Shown here piece after piece: positions 37,742 through 49,070 of a stretch of DNA of 64,000 nt. Under the pieces are notes generated by a model. It was given only the letters and a program-made list of their open reading frames with translations. It had not been told where the DNA came from and did no database searches. Source of the stretch: Ottowia testudinis (GTDB lineage Bacteria; Pseudomonadota; Gammaproteobacteria; Burkholderiales; Burkholderiaceae_C); NCBI RefSeq assembly GCF_017498525.1, contig NZ_CP071796.1, forward strand, positions 4,162,041-4,226,040, written 5' to 3'. Positions within the stretch are counted from its first letter, which is position 1, and each line of letters opens with the position of its first letter. The position numbers were made by a program, and so were the translations under genes.

Positions 37742-38892
37742 ATCCACAAACGCATGGCGTCCCAGGCTCGGCCCAGGAAGCCGGCTTCCTCGACCGGCTC
37801 CAGCGCGATCAGCGGCACCTCGGCCAACGGTTGCTCGCCCGACTTGATCTTCAAGGTGGCCACGGGCTGACCCTGGGTGAACGGGGCGATGAGGGGCTCG
37901 GGGCGCGCGATCTCGGTCTTGACCTGGGCGGCGGTGCCGGCCGGCACGGCGACCACGATGGCTTCGTTGCGGCCCAGCTTCAGTTCGCCCGTCTTGCCCT
38001 TCCACACTTTTGGCGTCGCCACGGGCTTGCCGGCGTCGAACAGCTTGACCGCTTCGTACGCGGTGTAGCCCCAGTTGAGCAGTTTCTGCGATTCGTTGGC
38101 GCGCGCCGTCTCGCTGCTGGCGCCCAACACCACCGACAGCAAGCGGCGCCCGGACACGCTGGGAAAGTCGCGCTTGGCGGTGGCCACCAGGCAGTAGCCG
38201 GCGGCGTTGGTGTGGCCGGTTTTCAAGCCGTCGACGGTGGGATCGCGAAACAGCAGCGTGTTGCGGTTGGTGTCGTTGCTGGCCGGGGTACCGGGGTAGC
38301 GGTATTTCTTGATGGTGTAGTAATGCATGTACTCGGGAAAGTCATGCATCAGCCGGGTGGCGAGCTGGGCCAGGTCGCGCGCGGTGGTGGTGTGGCCGGC
38401 TTCGGTCAGGCCCTCGGGGTTTTTGTAGCCGGTGTTTTTCAGGCCCAGCGCCTTGGCCTGGTCGTTCATGAGTTGCACGAAGCGCTCGGCCGAGCCGCCG
38501 ACGCCCTCGGCCAGCGCCATGGTGGCGTCGTTGCCGGACTGCACGATCATGCCCTTGATCAGGTCTTCGACCGGCACCTGCATCTTGGGATCGATGAACA
38601 TGCGCGAGCCGGGCATCTTCCAGGCGCGCTGGCTCACCGGCAGCGTTTGCGTCAGGCTGAGCTTCTTGGATTTGAGCGCGTCGAACACGAGATAGCCGGT
38701 CATCAGCTTGGTCAGCGACGCCGGCTCGACGGGCGCATCGGCGTCCTTGGCCACCAGCACCTGGCCGGCGGTCACATCCACCAGCAGGTAGGACTTGGCG
38801 GCGATCTCGGGCGGCTGCGGGGTTTGCGCGTGGCTGGTCAGCGAAGCGGCGGCCAGCAAGGCAATGCCCATGAAGCGGGTGAAAAATGTCAT
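37735..38892 (-). CDS. dacC: D-alanyl-D-alanine carboxypeptidase (PBP5/6 family)
   Basis: 385 residues. Signal peptide ends SHAQT. The penicillin-binding motifs are S59LTK, S119GN and KTG near 225. The C-terminal domain ends with the amphipathic anchor AWDAMRLWIK. It trims D-Ala from peptidoglycan pentapeptides in the periplasm. The symbol is by family; dacA is equally possible. Confidence 0.94.
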   Translation of the reverse strand: MTFFTRFMGIALLAAASLTSHAQTPQPPEIAAKSYLLVDVTAGQVLVAKDADAPVEPASLTKLMTGYLVFDALKSKKLSLTQTLPVSQRAWKMPGSRMFIDPKMQVPVEDLIKGMIVQSGNDATMALAEGVGGSAERFVQLMNDQAKALGLKNTGYKNPEGLTEAGHTTTARDLAQLATRLMHDFPEYMHYYTIKKYRYPGTPASNDTNRNTLLFRDPTVDGLKTGHTNAAGYCLVATAKRDFPSVSGRRLLSVVLGASSETARANESQKLLNWGYTAYEAVKLFDAGKPVATPKVWKGKTGELKLGRNEAIVVAVPAGTAAQVKTEIARPEPLIAPFTQGQPVATLKIKSGEQPLAEVPLIALEPVEEAGFLGRAWDAMRLWIK

Positions 38893-38905
38893 GGTGGTTA
38901 CTACT

Positions 38906-38953
38906 GAATAGATAGCTGCTCGCGCTTGTCAGACAAGCGTTGGAACACTAAAA
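38906..38953 (+). repeat. palindromic repeat, family A
   Basis: GAATAGATAGCTGCTCGCGC then TTGTCAGACAAGCG. Between the carboxypeptidase start and the hydrolase stop. Confidence 0.8.
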
Positions 38954-38971
38954 GATGTCGAATATTTAGGG

Positions 38972-39610
38972 TCAGGCGCGCACATGGCGCACCACCAGCG
39001 ATTTGAGCAAGGGCAGTTGTCCATGAAAGAAATGCTCGCCTCCCGGCACCACGGTGACGGGCAGCGACTGCGGGCGCGCCCAGTCCATCACCGAGGCCAG
39101 CGGCACGGTGTCGTCCTGCTCGCCGTGCACGACCAGCGTTCGTGGATGCAGCTCGGGCGGCACTGGCGGCACCACAAAGCGCGAGGCGGCGGTGCCGACC
39201 AGCACGGCGGCGGCGATCGGCCGCTCGGCGTGCAGGCGCGCGATGGCGCTGGCGGCCACGAAGGCGCCGAAAGAAAAGCCCGCCAGCAACAGCGGCCGAT
39301 CGGCCGGCGCCTGCTGCGCCACCACGGCCAGCAGGTCGTCGAGTTCGCCGCGGCCTTCGTCGTAATGGCCCGCGCTGGCGCCGACGCCGCGAAAGTTGAA
39401 GCGCACGGCGCGCCAGCCGCACTGCACGCAGGCGCGGGCGATGGTCTGCACCACCTTGTTGGTCATGGTGCCGCCGAACTGCGGGTGCGGGTGGGCGATG
39501 ACGGCGCTGCCGTGCGGCGCCTCGAACAGGTCAGCCTCGGGCAGATCGAGCAGCGCCTCGATCGCGCCGGCCGGGCCTTGCAGGGTGAGCGATTGGGTCT
39601 GGGAGTTCAT
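38972..39610 (-). CDS. alpha/beta hydrolase (COG2945-like)
   Basis: 212 residues. AVIAHPHPQFGGTMTNKVVQ at the start is characteristic of this group. Nucleophile elbow GFSFGAF (Ser near 108); the acid in HGEQDDTVP and the His in PGGEHFFHG complete the triad. Substrate unknown. Confidence 0.9.
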   Translation of the reverse strand: MNSQTQSLTLQGPAGAIEALLDLPEADLFEAPHGSAVIAHPHPQFGGTMTNKVVQTIARACVQCGWRAVRFNFRGVGASAGHYDEGRGELDDLLAVVAQQAPADRPLLLAGFSFGAFVAASAIARLHAERPIAAAVLVGTAASRFVVPPVPPELHPRTLVVHGEQDDTVPLASVMDWARPQSLPVTVVPGGEHFFHGQLPLLKSLVVRHVRA

Positions 39611-39613
39611 TCA

Positions 39614-39664
39614 GCTATTCAAATTATAGCTGCTCGCGCTTGCCGGACAAGCGCGAGGGGCTGA
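39614..39664 (+). repeat. palindromic repeat, family A
   Basis: ATTCAAATTATAGCTGCTCG then CGCTTGCCGGACAAGCGCGAG; 4 bp upstream of the hydrolase start. Confidence 0.8.
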
Positions 39665-39696
39665 AAAAGCTTGTAACCGCGCCGGGCCCCGCGCGC

Positions 39697-40037
39697 TCAA
39701 CGCCCGACGTCCGGCGGCGTCAGCAGCCGCTCGACGACCTGGCCGTTCTTGAGGTGCGACTCGACGATTTCGTCGATGTCGGACTGATCGACGTAGGTGT
39801 ACCAAACCGCTTCGGGATAGACCACGGCGATCGGCCCGCCAGCGCAGCGGTCGAGGCAGCCGGCCTTGTTCACGCGCACCTTGCCGGGGCCGGCCAGGCC
39901 TTCTGTCTTGACGCGCGCCTTGCAGTGGTCGAACGCGGCTTGCGCGTCGTGATCGGCGCAGCAGGCTTCGCCGTTGTCGCGCTGGTTCAGGCAGAAGAAG
40001 ATGTGGCGCTGGTAGTACGAGGACGGCGGCGTGTGGC

Positions 40038-40041
<4 letters not shown>
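39697..40041 (-). CDS. thioredoxin-like [2Fe-2S] ferredoxin
   Basis: 114 residues. Cysteines in HIFFCLNQRDNGEACC and VNKAGCLDRC match the 2Fe-2S ferredoxin family with a thioredoxin-like fold. GPIAVVYPEAVWYTYV is the conserved final strand. Its start overlaps the VanZ-like gene stop (ATGA). Electron partner unknown. Confidence 0.9.
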
Positions 40042-43124
<3,083 letters not shown>

Positions 43125-43144
43125 CCGCAACCCCGAGCGCCGCC

Positions 43145-44302
43145 TTGCACATCGTCGAATTCACCGCCGGCAGCCTGCGCTTTGTCGACGCCGTGCCCGA
43201 GCGCGCGCCCGCCGACGGCTTTGTCTGGATCTACCTCAACCGCACCGACTTCGTGCGCCATCTGGCCGAGGTGCAGGCCGCCACGCAGCGCCTGGGCGGC
43301 TCGGCCCTGCTCGACGTGCACGTGCAGGACCTGGCCAGCGATGCCCACCCCTCGCACTACGACGCCACCTCGGTCTACGACATGGTGATCTTCCGCCGCC
43401 TGGCGACGCTGGCCGAAGTGCAGCGCGATCAGGAGCAGATCAACGCCATCGCCAGCTACCATGCGCACGGCGCGGGCGCGCCAGCGCTGGGCAGGCCGCT
43501 GGTGCCCGAGCCGTTCTCGCGCATCGACTCGCGCGCCGTCGGCTTCGCCATTTTCGACAAGCTGCTCATCAGCGTGCACCCGGCCGGCTGCTACACCGCG
43601 CACACCTTCGTCGAGCGCTTTCTGGCCGACGCCAAACTCAGCGTCGACACGCCCGGCACCCGCAACCGCGTGCCGCAAGGCCCGGCCGACCTGGTGCTGC
43701 GCATGGTCAACACCATGGTCGACAGCTACCTCGACCTGCGCAAGGACCTGACCAACGCGCTGGAGAACGCGCAGACCGAGCTGCTCAAGCCCGACCCGCG
43801 CCACGACACGTGGAGCGCCATGATGCACGCGCGGCGCCGCCTGCACGCACTGCAGGACTTGTGCGAGGAGCAGCAGGACGCCATGCAGGAATGGCTCGAC
43901 ACCCTGCGCGAGCTGCCGCTGTCGGCCTACCACGCCGAGCCGGCGCAGGCCCTGGCGCGGCGCGACCAGCTGGTGGCGCGCGCGCGCGACGTGATGGAGC
44001 ACATCGACCGCGTGCTGCACCACGCGCGGCGACTGGAGCAATCGGCCGAGACGGCGGTGCAGATCCACTTCAGCGCGCAAGGCCACCGCACCAACGACAT
44101 CATGCGCACGCTGACGGCCATCACGGCCATCTTCTTGCCGCTGAACCTGTTCACCGGTTTCTTCGGCATGAACTTCGAGCACCTGCCGCTGATCCACAGC
44201 ACCGAAGGCATGTGGGCCGCCTTCGCCCTGCTCGCGCTGCTGGCCGGCGGCATCCTGGCCATCTTCTGGCGCCGGCGCTATCTGACGCGCACCGAGCGCT
44301 AG
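43145..44302 (+). CDS. CorA-family magnesium/metal transporter
   Basis: 385 residues from a TTG at 43145. A long soluble N-terminal part, a coiled-coil-like stretch (RARDVMEHIDRVLHHARRLE), then two C-terminal membrane helices. The first helix ends with the selectivity motif FFGMNFEHLP (GMN), and the ending WRRRYLTRTER is basic. It forms pentameric cation channels. The start codon is the least certain part. Confidence 0.9.
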   Translation: MHIVEFTAGSLRFVDAVPERAPADGFVWIYLNRTDFVRHLAEVQAATQRLGGSALLDVHVQDLASDAHPSHYDATSVYDMVIFRRLATLAEVQRDQEQINAIASYHAHGAGAPALGRPLVPEPFSRIDSRAVGFAIFDKLLISVHPAGCYTAHTFVERFLADAKLSVDTPGTRNRVPQGPADLVLRMVNTMVDSYLDLRKDLTNALENAQTELLKPDPRHDTWSAMMHARRRLHALQDLCEEQQDAMQEWLDTLRELPLSAYHAEPAQALARRDQLVARARDVMEHIDRVLHHARRLEQSAETAVQIHFSAQGHRTNDIMRTLTAITAIFLPLNLFTGFFGMNFEHLPLIHSTEGMWAAFALLALLAGGILAIFWRRRYLTRTER

Positions 44303-44324
44303 CGGCATCAAAAAAGCCCGTTAC

Positions 44325-44372
44325 CCGTTCTTTCCGCCGCCATTGCGGCGAAAGCCGGAATCCATGCCACGT
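44325..44372 (+). repeat. small inverted repeat of the GCGAAAGC-GGAATCCA type
   Basis: TTTCCGCCGCCATTGCGGCG, then AAAGCCGGAATCCATG. It resembles a widely dispersed proteobacterial repeat that carries CGGGAATCCA ends. Located in the 277-bp gap after the CorA gene. Confidence 0.4.
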
Positions 44373-44444
44373 ATCCTGCGCAACAGGATGCCGCACAGGT
44401 GGTCAGCGCCTCATGGATGACGCTTTCCCCGCACCCACGATTCC

Positions 44445-44500
44445 ATTCAAAAATAGACCCCACGCGCGCCAGGCAATCGTGAGCAGCTCCTGAAATAAGA
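44445..44500 (-). repeat. degenerate family-A repeat
   Basis: ATTCAAAAATAGACCCCACG, then CGTGAGCAGCTCCTGAAATAAGAGC. The core arms are largely lost. Confidence 0.4.
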
Positions 44501-44540
44501 GCAATCGGGACATCAAGGCAAAGCCACCGCGCCCAAGAAA

Positions 44541-44566
44541 AAGGGGAGCGGCCCGCCGCTCCCCTT
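44541..44566 (-). terminator. intrinsic terminator of the small secreted protein gene
   Basis: AAGGGGAGCGG/CCGCTCCCCTT stem, four-base loop, T run on the minus strand, 13 bp after the stop. Confidence 0.9.
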
Positions 44567-44579
44567 CAGTTTGCAGCGA

Positions 44580-44897
44580 TCACATGTCGCCGTAGTTCAG
44601 CTTGTAGCCGTGCTGCAGGGCGTCGCGGGTTTGCGCGCGCACCTCGGCGCGCTCACGCGTGGGGGTGGACTTCGAATTCATCAAGCTGGCCTGATCGGCC
44701 TCGTGGCGGCGCGGCGCCAGCGCGTCACGCGTTTTTTGCGCCCCCGCTGCGCGCACGTCGGCGCGGCTGACGGACGGCGCGCCGGCGCTCTCGTTCAGGA
44801 ACAGCGGGCCCTCGCCCGCGGCGGGCATCTGGGCAAAGGCGTTGCCGGCCAACAGCAGGGCGGCGGCGGAAGCAAAGGCGGCGGTGAACTTGGTCAT
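44580..44897 (-). CDS. small secreted protein (DUF4148-like)
   Basis: 105 residues with a signal peptide ending NAFAQM. The mature part has SRADVRAAGAQKTRDALAPR and RAEVRAQTRDALQHG, two RA(D/E)V repeats as in DUF4148-type periplasmic proteins common in Burkholderiales. Function unknown. Confidence 0.75.
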   Translation of the reverse strand: MTKFTAAFASAAALLLAGNAFAQMPAAGEGPLFLNESAGAPSVSRADVRAAGAQKTRDALAPRRHEADQASLMNSKSTPTRERAEVRAQTRDALQHGYKLNYGDM

Positions 44898-45075
44898 GTT
44901 TTTCTCCTGAAATGAAGGGGGTTGGGATCGACTCTCAAAACCGGCGTTGCCGCCGGGGCTGTGTCGGGTGGCTGATGGGTCAGCGCGTCCGATGCAGGTA
45001 GTTTCGGGCCGCCGATTGGTTTAAAAAACCACCTGGAAGTGAATGAACCATTTCCATTTCAGAAACAATCACCGC

Positions 45076-45993
45076 ATGGACTCCCTCGACCTCATTCAAA
45101 CTTTTCGCGAAGTCGCGCGGCGCGGCAGCTTTTCGGCGGCCGCGCGCGCGCAAGGCATGTCGCCGGCCAACGTCAGCAAATACATCGCGCAGCTGGAGCA
45201 GCGTTTTGGCGTGCGCCTGTTCAACCGCACCACGCGCAAGGTGTCGCTGACCGATGCCGGCCAGCTGCTGTACGACCGCTCCGGCCCGGTGCTGGAGCTG
45301 GTGCACATGACCACCAGCGCACTGCAAGAGCGCGCCACGCGCCCGGGCGGCCGCCTCACGATCACCGCGCCGCACGTGCTGGCGCACACCGGCATGTCGC
45401 GGCTGTTGGGCCAGTTTTTGACGCTCTACCCCGAGGTGTCGCTGAACCTGATCCTGAGCAACCGCCAGATCGACCTGGTGGAGGAAGGCGTGGATCTGGC
45501 GGTGCGCGTGGGCCCCATCCCCGACCAGAACGTGATCGTGCGGCGCCTGGCGCAGTTCGAGCGTGTGCTGGTGGCGTCGCCCGCGTACTGGCAGGCGCAC
45601 GGCGTGCCGCAACACCCGCGCGAGCTGACGGACCACCGCATCCTGAACGTCAACCGCGCGGGCGAGCCTGCGCGCTGGCAGTTCGTCGATCGCGGCAAGA
45701 CGCTGGAGCTGGCGCTGCAGCCCTATGTCGACGCCAACGACGTGGCACCGCTCGCCAAGCTGGCGGCGATGGACCTGGGCGTGGCCTACCTGGCGCGGCC
45801 GCTGGTGCAGCGCCAGCTGGAGGCCGGCGGATTGGTGAGCGCTCTGGCGGCGTTCGTGCCGCAGGATTTGTGGATCTACGCCGCCTACACACAGCGGCGC
45901 CACAACAGCGCCGCGCTGACGGCGCTGCTGGCGTACATGGAAAGCGAGATGGCGCGGCCAGACAGCGTGTTCCGCCAGGCCACCGCGTTTTGA
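45076..45993 (+). CDS. LysR-family transcriptional regulator
   Basis: 305 residues from MDSLDLIQTFREVARRGSFS. The winged HTH covers about 1-60 (AAARAQGMSPANVSKYIAQL), followed by the effector-binding domain (ITAPHVLAHTGMSRLLGQFL). An in-frame ATG at 45043 would add 11 residues. The adjacent convergent gene is a dienelactone hydrolase; target unknown. The 178-bp gap upstream carries nothing clear. Confidence 0.92.
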   Translation: MDSLDLIQTFREVARRGSFSAAARAQGMSPANVSKYIAQLEQRFGVRLFNRTTRKVSLTDAGQLLYDRSGPVLELVHMTTSALQERATRPGGRLTITAPHVLAHTGMSRLLGQFLTLYPEVSLNLILSNRQIDLVEEGVDLAVRVGPIPDQNVIVRRLAQFERVLVASPAYWQAHGVPQHPRELTDHRILNVNRAGEPARWQFVDRGKTLELALQPYVDANDVAPLAKLAAMDLGVAYLARPLVQRQLEAGGLVSALAAFVPQDLWIYAAYTQRRHNSAALTALLAYMESEMARPDSVFRQATAF

Positions 45994-46019
45994 GTGGGGC
46001 GGCGATCAGCGCCCCATGT

Positions 46020-46067
46020 GGCTCCAGCGCTTGTCCGATAAGCGCGAGCAGCTATCCTATTGATAGC
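46020..46067 (-). repeat. palindromic repeat, family A, between convergent genes
   Basis: GGCTCCAGCGCTTGTCCGAT, then AAGCGCGAGCAGCTATCC. Lies between the LysR and hydrolase stops. Confidence 0.78.
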
Positions 46068-46109
46068 TTACCGTGCTTCGGCGCAAAGCGCTGGCCGCCG
46101 CCGCGCCAC

Positions 46110-46799
46110 TCACCCCAGGTGCTTGGCAAAGAAAGCCAGCGTGCGCTCGCGCGCCAGCTGGGCGGCGGGCGCATCCCAGGCGGAGCGGTGGTCGCAGTTG
46201 AAGCCGTGGGGCGCGGGGTACAAGTGCACCTCGACACCGGGGTGTGCCTTTTTGAACGCCTGCACGCCCGCCAGCGGCACCCATGGATCGCGATCGGACA
46301 GGTGTGCCAGCACCGGCACACGCGGCTGGCGGGCGATTTCATCGGGCTGTGTCATGCCGCCGCCGTAGTACGGCACGGCGGCGGACAAGCCGTTCAAGCC
46401 GCAGGCGGCGCGCCAGGTCAGCAGCCCGCCCCAGCAGTAGCCGGCGATGCCAGACTTGCCGCCGCTCTCGCGCCCCGCGAAGTCGATGGCGGCCTGGATG
46501 TCCTGCATCACGCCGGGCGCGGGCAGCGCCTCGACCGCCTTCTTGCAGCCAACGCCCTCTTGCATATCGGCATCGCTGTAGCCCAGTTCCACACCCGGCT
46601 TGACGCGCTGAAAGGTGCTGGGCGCCACGGCCAGGTAGCCGTCGCGCGCGTAGCCCTCAGCCACCTCGCGGATGTGCGCGTTGACGCCGAAGACCTCTGG
46701 CAGCACCACCACACCGCCCTTGGGCGGGCCGTCGGGCCGCGCCACGTAGGCGGGGATCTTCTGGCCGTCCGCCGCGGTCAAGTCGATGAACTGGCCCAT
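46110..46799 (-). CDS. dienelactone hydrolase family protein
   Basis: 229 residues from MGQFIDLTAADG, preceded by CAGGAG. VVVLPEVFGVNAHIREVAEG is the family start. The nucleophile Cys lies in IAGYCWGGLL, Asp in LSDRDPWVP, His in PAPHGFNCDHR. It hydrolyses dienelactones in chlorocatechol breakdown or related esters. The longer frame passes through a family-A repeat and is rejected. Confidence 0.92.
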   Translation of the reverse strand: MGQFIDLTAADGQKIPAYVARPDGPPKGGVVVLPEVFGVNAHIREVAEGYARDGYLAVAPSTFQRVKPGVELGYSDADMQEGVGCKKAVEALPAPGVMQDIQAAIDFAGRESGGKSGIAGYCWGGLLTWRAACGLNGLSAAVPYYGGGMTQPDEIARQPRVPVLAHLSDRDPWVPLAGVQAFKKAHPGVEVHLYPAPHGFNCDHRSAWDAPAAQLARERTLAFFAKHLG

Positions 46800-46815
46800 C
46801 TTGATTCGCTCCTGA

Positions 46816-46862
46816 TTAAATAGCTGCTCGCGCTTGACTGGCAAGCGCCAGCGGCCCAAATG
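46816..46862 (+). repeat. palindromic repeat, family A
   Basis: TTAAATAGCTGCTCGCGC, then TTGACTGGCAAGCGCCAGCGGCC; directly upstream of the hydrolase start. Confidence 0.78.
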
Positions 46863-46940
46863 AACATGATCCGTGCTGGGTGGGATGATTGGCGTGGATG
46901 CGCCCAAGGCGCGGTCATCGCCACATGCGCCGTGGGCGGC

Positions 46941-47543
46941 TCAAACCATGCCCAGCTTGCGGGCCACGAAGTCCAGCCGGTCCTGGCCCCAGAACAGTTC
47001 GCCATCGATCACATAGGTCGGCGCGCCGAACACACCCGCGTCGATGGCGGCCTGGGTGTGGGCATCGTAGCGGGCCTGGGTCTCGGCGCCGCGCGATTCG
47101 ATCAAACGCTCAAGCGGCAGATCGCACTCCTCCAGCAGTTCACCCAGCGTGGCGTCGTTGGCGATATCGCGCTCTTCGCGCCAGCAGGCGGCCAGCACGG
47201 CGCCGGCCAGTTGCATGGCGGCGGCCATGCCGTCGTGCTGCGCCACGGCGGTGATCAAACGCGCGGCCGGATCGGCATCCACCGGAAAGTGCTTGGGCTG
47301 CACGTTCAGCGCCACGTCCAGATGCTCGGCAAAACGCTTCAGCTCCAGCAGCCGGTAGGCCTGCCGCTGCGGCGCGCGCTTGGCCAAGGGCAGCCCGCCC
47401 GATTGCGGAAAGATGCGCCCGTAATCCACCGGCAGCACCGCCACCTCGCGCCGGCTGCGCGCCACCAAGTCCGCCAGGCGCGCGTGGCCAAGATAGGCCC
47501 AGGGGCTTTGGGGCGCAAAGTAGTACAGCACGGTGCGGCTCAT
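46941..47543 (-). CDS. 2-hydroxychromene-2-carboxylate isomerase-like (DsbA/GST-kappa fold)
   Basis: 200 residues from MSRTVLYYFAPQSPWAYLGH. The catalytic-type Ser is in the SPWAYLG segment. VFGAPTYVIDGELFWGQDRL is the conserved C-terminal block. Members isomerise 2-hydroxychromene carboxylates in naphthalene breakdown or act on glutathione conjugates. No aromatic pathway genes are adjacent. Confidence 0.9.
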   Translation of the reverse strand: MSRTVLYYFAPQSPWAYLGHARLADLVARSRREVAVLPVDYGRIFPQSGGLPLAKRAPQRQAYRLLELKRFAEHLDVALNVQPKHFPVDADPAARLITAVAQHDGMAAAMQLAGAVLAACWREERDIANDATLGELLEECDLPLERLIESRGAETQARYDAHTQAAIDAGVFGAPTYVIDGELFWGQDRLDFVARKLGMV

Positions 47544-47566
47544 GGCATCTCCTGAAGTATTCGCGG

Positions 47567-47986
47567 TCAACAATTAAAACGCGATTCTTGCCGCGGACCA
47601 CTTTTGGGCCCAAGCATGATCATGTTGCGGTTGGCGTCCCATTGGTAGACAGCGCCGTCGCGCCCGGCCGATAACCTGGGCAATGTGCCGTGGGTACATC
47701 TGCAGATGACAGTGCCGCCGCTGGTGCTTTCTGCCGTGAGCTGGTCAAGGCTGTTGTAGCTGTAGAGGGTGACCACGGGGGCTGCACTGCCGGTGGTCTG
47801 GCTCTTTTGGGTGCGGTTGCCGGCACTATCGTATTGGTAGCTGGTGGCGCTGGTTGCGCCTGCGCTGGTGGCGCTTTCTTGTATCAGCTTGCCGTCGGCG
47901 TCGTATTGCCAGCTGAGTTGCCGGGTTTGGCCAGCAATTTCTTCGCTGGCACATTGAGCGATAGCCATAAGAAAACCAGCCAGCAA
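47567..47986 (-). pseudogene. Rhs core remnant (third copy)
   Basis: About 80 residues match the core of the large Rhs protein with changes (GQTRQLSWQYDADGKL, then SYQYDSAGNRTQKSQ and LYSYNSLDQLTAES). The reading then leaves the homology at about 47705, with a short tail QWDANRNMIMLGPKSG. Neither start nor toxin tip is preserved. It lies just beyond the second candidate immunity gene and marks the end of the Rhs locus. Confidence 0.75.
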
Positions 47987-48007
47987 AATAATTGTCCGGT
48001 GAAAGCA

Positions 48008-49066
48008 TCAACCCCCATTTACGGTAGGCAGCATTCCAGCCAGCGGGTCTACAAAAAGCCAACCAGCCCTCATCCTGCACTTCTCCTCGCCCTCATTAAT
48101 CAGGCGCTCTATTTCGTCTCTCCCCTCACTTTTCTTTGCATATATTAATCTGAAACTATCAATTCCGCACTCCACACCAGCCCCCCGATATACCATAAAC
48201 TCATCAATTACTGGAACACCCACCCTAATCCAGAGATTCAATCGCCTCAAATTCAACTCATGAACGACATCATCATCAATAAACCCTGAAAACGGAACCG
48301 GAAATTTATAACCCCCACTCCAGTGATAAGATAGTGTGCGAATAGAGCACTCGAAATTTCTGTCCATTTTCTCTTCAAATCTTTTTACTGCATCCAAAGA
48401 CTTGATGACATATTCTTTATAATCTTTTTTATATTTGGCGTCTACATCGATAAGTTTAAGCAATTCCTCCGCGTCTAGCTCTTTTTTTCTTCCATCCACC
48501 TCCCCTTTAAGAGCCACTCTGGCAATGACCCCGTACATCCCTGGATCCAGATCAAGCAAATCATTTATATCATTATTTTTCTTTATATTATCAATCTCGC
48601 TCTCGTCAATTAACCAAGGTCGTCTATATCGATACTGACCAGCCAATATTTCACAAAATTTATCAACACTATCCCTCGGCACCATAAATCTGTAAACAAT
48701 GCCCTTTTCAACTTTCACTATGAATTTTTCCTTTGGACCATGAATCGTCACAGGAAAACCAAGGGCGCAATCCCCATAATTTCTCAAGGAACAGCCAATT
48801 TTCTTAAGCTGACGATTCACCTCAAGCACAAATTTTTTTGATTCACTGACACAACAGAGCCAACCAGAATACGATGGGCCAAACACAGACTCGCGGGCGA
48901 TTAACGAAATCTTATTTTCTGGAGAATAGAGGCTTATGGATGCGACATTCAAATCCGAATCAATGGCGACCACGAGACGTTCACTGCCATCGACTCTGAA
49001 GGCATACTCCCCGTTTGTTTTAATTGCATTTAAAAACTCACCGAATGAGATTATAGTTTTCAGCAT
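48008..49066 (-). CDS. candidate immunity protein 2 of the Rhs locus
   Basis: 352 residues, starting MLKTIISFGEFLNAIK. AT-rich against the genome, like other immunity genes. It starts 4 bp after the second Rhs tip. Contains YSGWLCCVSESKKFVLEV, RRPWLIDESEID and a C-terminal charged region. No family recognised and no signal peptide seen. Role inferred only from position directly behind a toxin tip; at 352 residues it is large for an immunity protein. Confidence 0.6.
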   Translation of the reverse strand: MLKTIISFGEFLNAIKTNGEYAFRVDGSERLVVAIDSDLNVASISLYSPENKISLIARESVFGPSYSGWLCCVSESKKFVLEVNRQLKKIGCSLRNYGDCALGFPVTIHGPKEKFIVKVEKGIVYRFMVPRDSVDKFCEILAGQYRYRRPWLIDESEIDNIKKNNDINDLLDLDPGMYGVIARVALKGEVDGRKKELDAEELLKLIDVDAKYKKDYKEYVIKSLDAVKRFEEKMDRNFECSIRTLSYHWSGGYKFPVPFSGFIDDDVVHELNLRRLNLWIRVGVPVIDEFMVYRGAGVECGIDSFRLIYAKKSEGRDEIERLINEGEEKCRMRAGWLFVDPLAGMLPTVNGG

Positions 49067-49070
49067 AAAA

